Assembly (NCBI GenBank): GCA_964247055.1
Contig: OZ176053.1
Location: 8,122,001 to 8,186,000, forward strand
DNA length: 64,000 bases
Direction of reading: 5' to 3'
Source of the DNA: Paragordius varius
Taxonomy: Eukaryota > Nematomorpha
Under the pieces are notes generated by a model that was not told the origin of the DNA, did not search any database, and worked only from the letters and a program-made list of their open reading frames with translations. Numbering within the stretch: position 1 is the first letter of the stretch; each line of letters starts with the position of its first letter. This document shows positions 62,201 through 64,000 of this stretch, in pieces. The position numbers were made by a program, and so were the translations under genes.

Positions 62201-63911
62201 TATTTTTTTGATAAGTATAACAACCAAATACATAATTTTAAACAAAGTTTTTTAGATAAAAGAATAGAATTAACCTTCCAGGATATAGAATCCGAATCCA
62301 AAAGGTGTGCAAAGAATTTAGCCATATTTTTAATTTTTGCGCTCTCTAATCGATGAACCGTATTGTAGCTTTGGACAAATAAATTTTGGTAAATATCCTG
62401 GTATTGTAGATTGATTTTACAAAATCTCTGCCCAAAAAAGAAAATAAATAATATTTAAATTACATAAATAATTAAAATTTTTCTTTTCAAATAATATTTA
62501 CCTCGGCTAAAAGGCCAAAAAACTTTTTGTAAGTCCTCTCTTGTGCACAACAATCAAGAATCATAGCCGCTAACTCTTCCTAATGTATATTACAAAAATG
62601 ATAAATTAAATGTTAAAAAATTTCAAATATTAAGTAAGTTTTTCTAAAAAGATGCCTATCCTATTAAAAGAAATATTGATAGGTACATCACCAAAGGTAT
62701 AATAATGATATCAAGATAAATACATAATCAGATTATATTATCTTTCCAACAATAAAATTATAACATTTAATTTTATTATTATGATTTATCAAACCTCTAA
62801 ACCAGGTTTAATATCAAGTTTCAGCAATTTATGGGCACATTCATCGTGAGAAAGGGAGGAATGAATAGTAAGGTATATGGTTCTGCGAAAAGCTACTAAA
62901 TTTGTTTCAGTGCTATCCACGATAACTTCTGAAAAATGTAAAATAGTAGTTTATAATTAAAAAAAATATTTCACAATTAGTCAATAATAATATAGATACC
63001 TTATAATAAATTTAAAAATACTTCGCGCTATAAAACAAATTATAAAATAATATTTAACTTAAATTTAATCGATTTAAATTAACCACAGAGATAACATAAC
63101 AGTAAAAATAAAATTTATATAAACAAAAAGTAAAAACAAAAAATATATTTTTTGTAAAGACAGCCGTACTTTTTATACTTTTATTTTGACATATAACCTA
63201 AATGATAAGAGTTATGAACTATAGTTAAGAAAATTGTGTACATTATTCCTTATTTTGCGACCCAAAACATTAAGTTTTATTTGAAAATATCGACGAGAGA
63301 AAAAATTCGTTTTTTAGTTCCGATGCTTAAATTAAAAATTTCAATATTTATCGTATCTCAATACAATGATTTTTACTTTCTTCCTCTGCATTTTCCGCAT
63401 CGCTTCCGGATTCGTCACTTTCCTCATCATCTGAGCCAGGCAAAATTTCCTTTTTAATCTCCTCATACTTACTTTCGGCCGTCTCAAAATTTTTGTCAAA
63501 TTTAAATACATCTAAAAGTATAGAAAAATCGATAATATATATATAAGTTTTATATGGTTTATATGTCTTTAAAAGAATATTAAAAAGTTATGCTACGATT
63601 GCAAAATAATAAACAGGCATGTGATTGTTATGCGGTAACATATGGTTTAAACGTACCTATTGTCGGTATTTCAATTTTAGCATACTTAAACAGTGAATTT
63701 ATTATTTTAATGGGAAAACAGACTAAATTTAACAAAATACGCTACTATACATATACTTTCACATATCTGACTAATCACTTTAGTATGGAACAATTTATTA
63801 GCATATACTTAGGATATCTTGTGTCTCAATATCTTCGTCCAATGTTACCATGTGGGTAAATTGATCATCCTCCTCAATCAAGTTTAATTCATCGAGTATG
63901 GCAGGATAATC
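59244..63911 (-). CDS. CWC22: Pre-mRNA-splicing factor CWC22, C-terminal part
   Basis: Nine exons on the minus strand are visible: 63809-63911, 63377-63511, 62795-62928, 62502-62579, 62275-62427, 61949-62076, 61761-61862, 59742-59960 and 59244-59304, encoding 370 residues to the stop. CWC22 is a spliceosome protein that also recruits eIF4A3 to start exon-junction-complex assembly. Visible are the linker after the MIF4G domain ([26 protein letters not shown]), an acidic patch ([14 protein letters not shown]), the MA3 domain ([55 protein letters not shown]) and the conserved block [21 protein letters not shown] short Lys-rich tail ends the protein; the long RS-like tail of vertebrates is absent. 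The MIF4G domain and start codon lie beyond the right edge. The 1.8 kb intron 59961-61760 holds nested transposons. Confidence 0.95.
60503..61012. mobile_element. Foldback-like element, copy 4, nested in the centre of copy 3
   Basis: Ends are TATACCATTTTTATCTC and GAGATAAAATGGTATA, with about 48 bp of inverted repeat made of two roughly 21-bp units (CAAATTGGTCATTTAACA type). It sits exactly at the symmetry centre of the outer palindrome, between AATTTATAAAAA and its complement. Its core carries a hAT-like segment (60587-60866). Confidence 0.75.
60587..60866. mobile_element. hAT-like element, copy 4, nested in Foldback copy 4
   Basis: CATTTGGTTCATCGCAGCC at the left resembles the hAT-like end at 36796. 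GTGCGGCCCGCGAAAAATTT and TGTGGCCCGCAAAGCCATTG match the internal motifs of the copy at 26172. Boundaries are approximate because the termini have decayed. Confidence 0.5.
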
Positions 63912-64000
63912 CTAAAATAATAATTTACATATTATATAATTTTAAATTAAAAACATATTATATATCAAATATTTATCATTTTATGCAACATTGATTTTGA

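Noticed and set aside
1-64000. Retroviral, LTR, Polinton or other virus-like relics, and LINE reverse transcriptase
   Set aside because: I looked for polymerase, integrase, capsid or envelope-like frames and for long direct terminal repeats and saw none; the mobile DNA here is non-coding DNA-transposon type.

Overview
This is an AT-rich eukaryotic nuclear window from an invertebrate animal. A muscle-type calponin, an EGF-receptor-family gene, FEM1, SAP18, the V-ATPase accessory subunit Ac45 and the splicing factor CWC22 all have GT-AG introns and use the standard genetic code. The species cannot be named from sequence alone. One taxonomic clue stands out: several introns that must be spliced are only 22-26 nt long, and they cluster in the 5' part of genes. 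Such tiny introns are known from dicyemids, and flatworms also have short 5' introns; this is a hint, not an identification.

Layout. 1-1130: 3' exons of a calponin/transgelin gene (+). 1131-11303: gene desert with repeats, including a 1.2 kb palindromic transposon. 11304-13363 and 21945-24628: two paralogous two-exon genes (+) for Tyr/Ser/Pro-rich proteins, separated by repeat-rich DNA. 27355-28248: orphan single-pass membrane protein (-). 28249-32238: second copy of the 1.2 kb palindromic element and more desert. 32239-34223: ATP6AP1/Ac45 (-), head to head with SAP18 (+, 34269-35044), with 45 bp between the start codons. 35045-39046: repeat-rich desert. 39047-54477: a large EGFR/ErbB-like receptor gene (+), 27 recognised exons. 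55164-57995: FEM1 (-). 59244 to beyond the right edge: CWC22 (-), missing its 5' exons.

The most interesting gene is the EGFR-like receptor. Its ectodomain and C-lobe are recognisable, but the glycine loop, HRD motif and DFG motif are all replaced, so it looks like a pseudokinase receptor. It also has a roughly 210-residue insertion in the second cysteine-rich region and a tail YxxM motif. The frame stays open across all recognised exons.

The most interesting mobile DNA is a Foldback-like family of four elements. They share TATACCATTT ends and inverted arms built of about 21-bp tandem repeats whose sequence differs from element to element. One sits inside the palindrome centre of another, carries a hAT-like fragment, and the whole nest lies in a CWC22 intron. 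No retroviral, LTR, Polinton or other virus-like element, CRISPR array, rRNA or tRNA gene was recognised.
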